Shown in pieces: positions 5,862 to 7,357 of a DNA stretch of 7,357 nt (positions within the stretch are counted from its first letter, which is position 1; each line of letters opens with the position of its first letter). The notes below the pieces were generated by a model that worked only from the letters and a program-made list of their open reading frames with translations, searched no databases and had not been told where the DNA came from. Location of the stretch: positions 1 through 7,357 of the forward strand of contig JBPCWZ010000070.1 of NCBI GenBank assembly GCA_051009015.1, given 5' to 3'. The DNA comes from JAHRAH01 sp051009015. GTDB taxonomy: Bacteria > Pseudomonadota > Gammaproteobacteria > Tethybacterales > Persebacteraceae. A program made the translations under genes and the position numbers.

Positions 5862-6106
5862 TTGACTGCACCCCCGAGCAAGTGCGCGACTGGCTTGCCG
5901 CCGGTTTGGGCGCGGTTGAGGTTTTGGAAGTGGAAGGCGACGGGCGGCATTTTCGGGCGCTTGTGGTGTCCGATGCTTTTGAGGGTTTGTCGCGCGTGCG
6001 CCGTCATCAACTGATATACGCCGCGCTGAAGGGGCGGATGGAAGAAGACATCCATGCGCTTTCGCTGCGCTTGTTGTCGCCCGGCGAATATCATGCGCAA
6101 ACTTAA
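5858..6106 (+). CDS. ibaG: BolA-family protein IbaG
   Basis: An 82-residue BolA-fold protein of the IbaG (YrbA) branch. The family works with monothiol glutaredoxins in Fe-S cluster handling, and IbaG sits next to murA in many proteobacteria. Visible marks are VEVLEVEGDGRHFRALVV (about 20-37), FEGLSRVRRHQLIYAAL (41-57) and IHALSLRLLSPGEY (65-78), including the GDGxHF turn and the His of RRHQ and IHA seen in the family. The start overlaps the permease stop by four bases. The 3' end overlaps murA by 14 bases in another frame. A weak TATAAA (5844-5849) lies just upstream inside the permease gene without a good -35 box, so a private promoter is not supported. IbaG rather than BolA proper is chosen because of length and the murA neighbour. 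Confidence 0.9.
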   Translation: MIDCTPEQVRDWLAAGLGAVEVLEVEGDGRHFRALVVSDAFEGLSRVRRHQLIYAALKGRMEEDIHALSLRLLSPGEYHAQT

Positions 6107-7349
6107 GATAACCGGCGGCAAACCGCTTAGCGGGGAGGTTAGCATTTGCGGGGCGAAAAACGCCGCTTTGCCCGCATTGTTTGCCTGCTTGCTGACGGAC
6201 GAGCAGTGCAGGATTGATAACATTCCCCAACTGCGCGATATTGATTCCGCTTTGGCGGTTTTGGCGGCGGTGGGCGCGGAGGTTGACAGGCAGGGCGACA
6301 GCGTCCGCATTTGCGCGGCATCCTTGACGGCGACAAGCGCGCCGTATGAATTGGTCAAAACAATGCGCGCTTCGGTTTTGGCATTGGGTCCTTTGCTGGC
6401 GCGCGCCAAAGAAGCGCGGGTTTCGCTGCCGGGGGGGTGTGTTATCGGCGCGCGTCCGGTGGATATGCACATGGACGGGTTTGCCAAAATGGGCGCGGAT
6501 GTCAAAATCCATCGCGGCGATATTGTCGCGCAAGCGGACAAGTTGCAAGGCGCGATTATCCGCTTGCCTTTCCCGACTGTTACCGGCACGGAAAATTTGA
6601 TGATGGCTGCCGCCCTTGCCGATGGCAAAACAATCATAGAAAACGCCGCCCGCGAGCCGGAGATTATTGACCTTGCCGTTATGCTCAATGCGATGGGTGC
6701 GGATATCAGCGGCGCGGGCGAAAGCGCGATAAGCATTAATGGCGTGTCCAAACTCGGCGGCGCGCATCATCGGGTAATGCCCGACCGCATAGAAGCCGGA
6801 ACTTATCTTTGCGCCGCAGCCGCTTGCGGCGGCGAAGTGTTTTTGCATAATGCGCAGTTGCGACATTTGTCGGCGCTTGCCGACAAGTTGCAAGAATGCG
6901 GCGCGATGGTGCAAGACGGCAAAGACGGCGCAGACGGCATCGGCATAACAATGCGGGGGCGTCCGCAAGCGGCGGATATTGCTACTGCGCCCTATCCCGG
7001 TTATCCGACCGATTTGCAAGCGCAGTGGCTGGCATTAAGTTGCATCGCAAAGGGCAGGGCGGCGATAACGGAGACGATTTTTGAAAACCGCTTTATGCAT
7101 GTTCCGGAGTTGGCAAGAATGGGCGCGGACATAGAACTGCGCGGCAATACCGCGATAGTCGGCGGCGCGGAATATTTGTCGGGCGCGCGGGTAATGGCGA
7201 CCGATATTCGCGCATCGGCGGCTTTGGTTGTCGCCGCTTTGGCGGCGCGCGGCGATACCATCATAGACCGCATCTATCATCTTCAGCGCGGCTACGGGCG
7301 GATGACGCAAAAACTCGGCGCACTCGGCGCGAGTGTGCAACTCGTATAA
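6093..7349 (+). CDS. murA: UDP-N-acetylglucosamine 1-carboxyvinyltransferase MurA
   Basis: A cytoplasmic enzyme that transfers enolpyruvate from PEP to UDP-GlcNAc, the first committed step of peptidoglycan synthesis. The start at 6093 gives MRKLKITGGKPLSGEV and 418 residues, against 419 in E. coli; an in-frame ATG at 6054 would add 13 residues foreign to the family. Key residues are present: Lys22-Asn23 (CGAKNAALP), the catalytic Cys116 in PGGCVIGARPVD, Arg121, Asp307 in YPGYPTDLQAQ, and the C-terminal HLQRGYGRMTQKLGALGA with its phosphate-binding Arg region. With Cys rather than Asp at the active site, the enzyme should be inhibited by fosfomycin (inference). Its start lies 14 bases inside ibaG, so translation is probably coupled. 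TAA is followed by only 8 bases of window; hisG often follows murA in betaproteobacteria but cannot be seen here. Confidence 0.97.
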   Translation: MRKLKITGGKPLSGEVSICGAKNAALPALFACLLTDEQCRIDNIPQLRDIDSALAVLAAVGAEVDRQGDSVRICAASLTATSAPYELVKTMRASVLALGPLLARAKEARVSLPGGCVIGARPVDMHMDGFAKMGADVKIHRGDIVAQADKLQGAIIRLPFPTVTGTENLMMAAALADGKTIIENAAREPEIIDLAVMLNAMGADISGAGESAISINGVSKLGGAHHRVMPDRIEAGTYLCAAAACGGEVFLHNAQLRHLSALADKLQECGAMVQDGKDGADGIGITMRGRPQAADIATAPYPGYPTDLQAQWLALSCIAKGRAAITETIFENRFMHVPELARMGADIELRGNTAIVGGAEYLSGARVMATDIRASAALVVAALAARGDTIIDRIYHLQRGYGRMTQKLGALGASVQLV

Positions 7350-7357
7350 AACAACCG

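Noticed and set aside
5334..7019. 561-codon open frame on the minus strand under yadH, ibaG and murA
   Set aside because: Arg/Gln/His-rich composition typical of the antisense of GC-rich genes; three well-identified genes occupy the plus strand.
1..7357. Neisserial DNA uptake sequences, CRISPR arrays, tRNA genes and insertion sequences
   Set aside because: I looked for GCCGTCTGAA-type uptake words, regularly spaced repeats with unique spacers, cloverleaf patterns and transposase motifs and found none; the dRS3-like palindromes alone do not prove a Neisseria relative.

Overview
The window is a bacterial chromosome segment, most likely from a beta- or gammaproteobacterium. The evidence is gene content and order. 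A ypjD-type gene lies divergent to ffh, as in gammaproteobacteria. A YadG/YadH-type ABC-2 exporter sits directly before ibaG (bolA family) and murA, an order I know from betaproteobacteria, where mla lipid-transport genes usually precede the exporter. Base composition looks moderately GC-rich. I cannot name the genus. No tRNA, rRNA, CRISPR array, transposase or phage gene was seen.

Layout. Positions 2-418 (+) are the 3' part of a SPOR-domain, FtsN-like cell-division protein, cut by the window edge. It ends at a long terminator (435-491) whose core is an ATTCCC-N8-GGGAAT palindrome. Next comes one accessory gene (537-1565, +) for a predicted exported ankyrin-repeat protein. It has its own promoter (499-528), a perfect 10-bp-arm inverted repeat over the -10 box and start codon (524-553), and six tandem copies of a 7-bp unit inside its first codons (574-615). 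Downstream, a second copy of the palindrome plus partial copies (1575-1640) fills the gap to the convergent ypjD-like gene (1647-2402, -). Six bases beyond that start, on the other strand, a tightly packed run of six genes begins: ffh, a GNAT acetyltransferase, yadG-like, yadH-like, ibaG and murA (2409-7349, +). Most neighbours in it overlap by 4 or 14 bases.

How the genes fit together. The right two-thirds is housekeeping: co-translational membrane targeting (Ffh), an exporter of unknown substrate, an Fe-S/BolA-type regulator and the first committed step of peptidoglycan synthesis (MurA). Overlapping stop and start codons suggest one translationally coupled operon. The left third is different. 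A single secreted ankyrin protein lies between two near-identical palindromes and has an N-terminal coding repeat whose unit length is not a multiple of three. Gain of one unit gives a TGA right after the repeat, and loss of one unit gives a TAA at 655-657, so repeat slippage would switch the protein off. This candidate phase-variable exported ankyrin protein is the most interesting item in the window.
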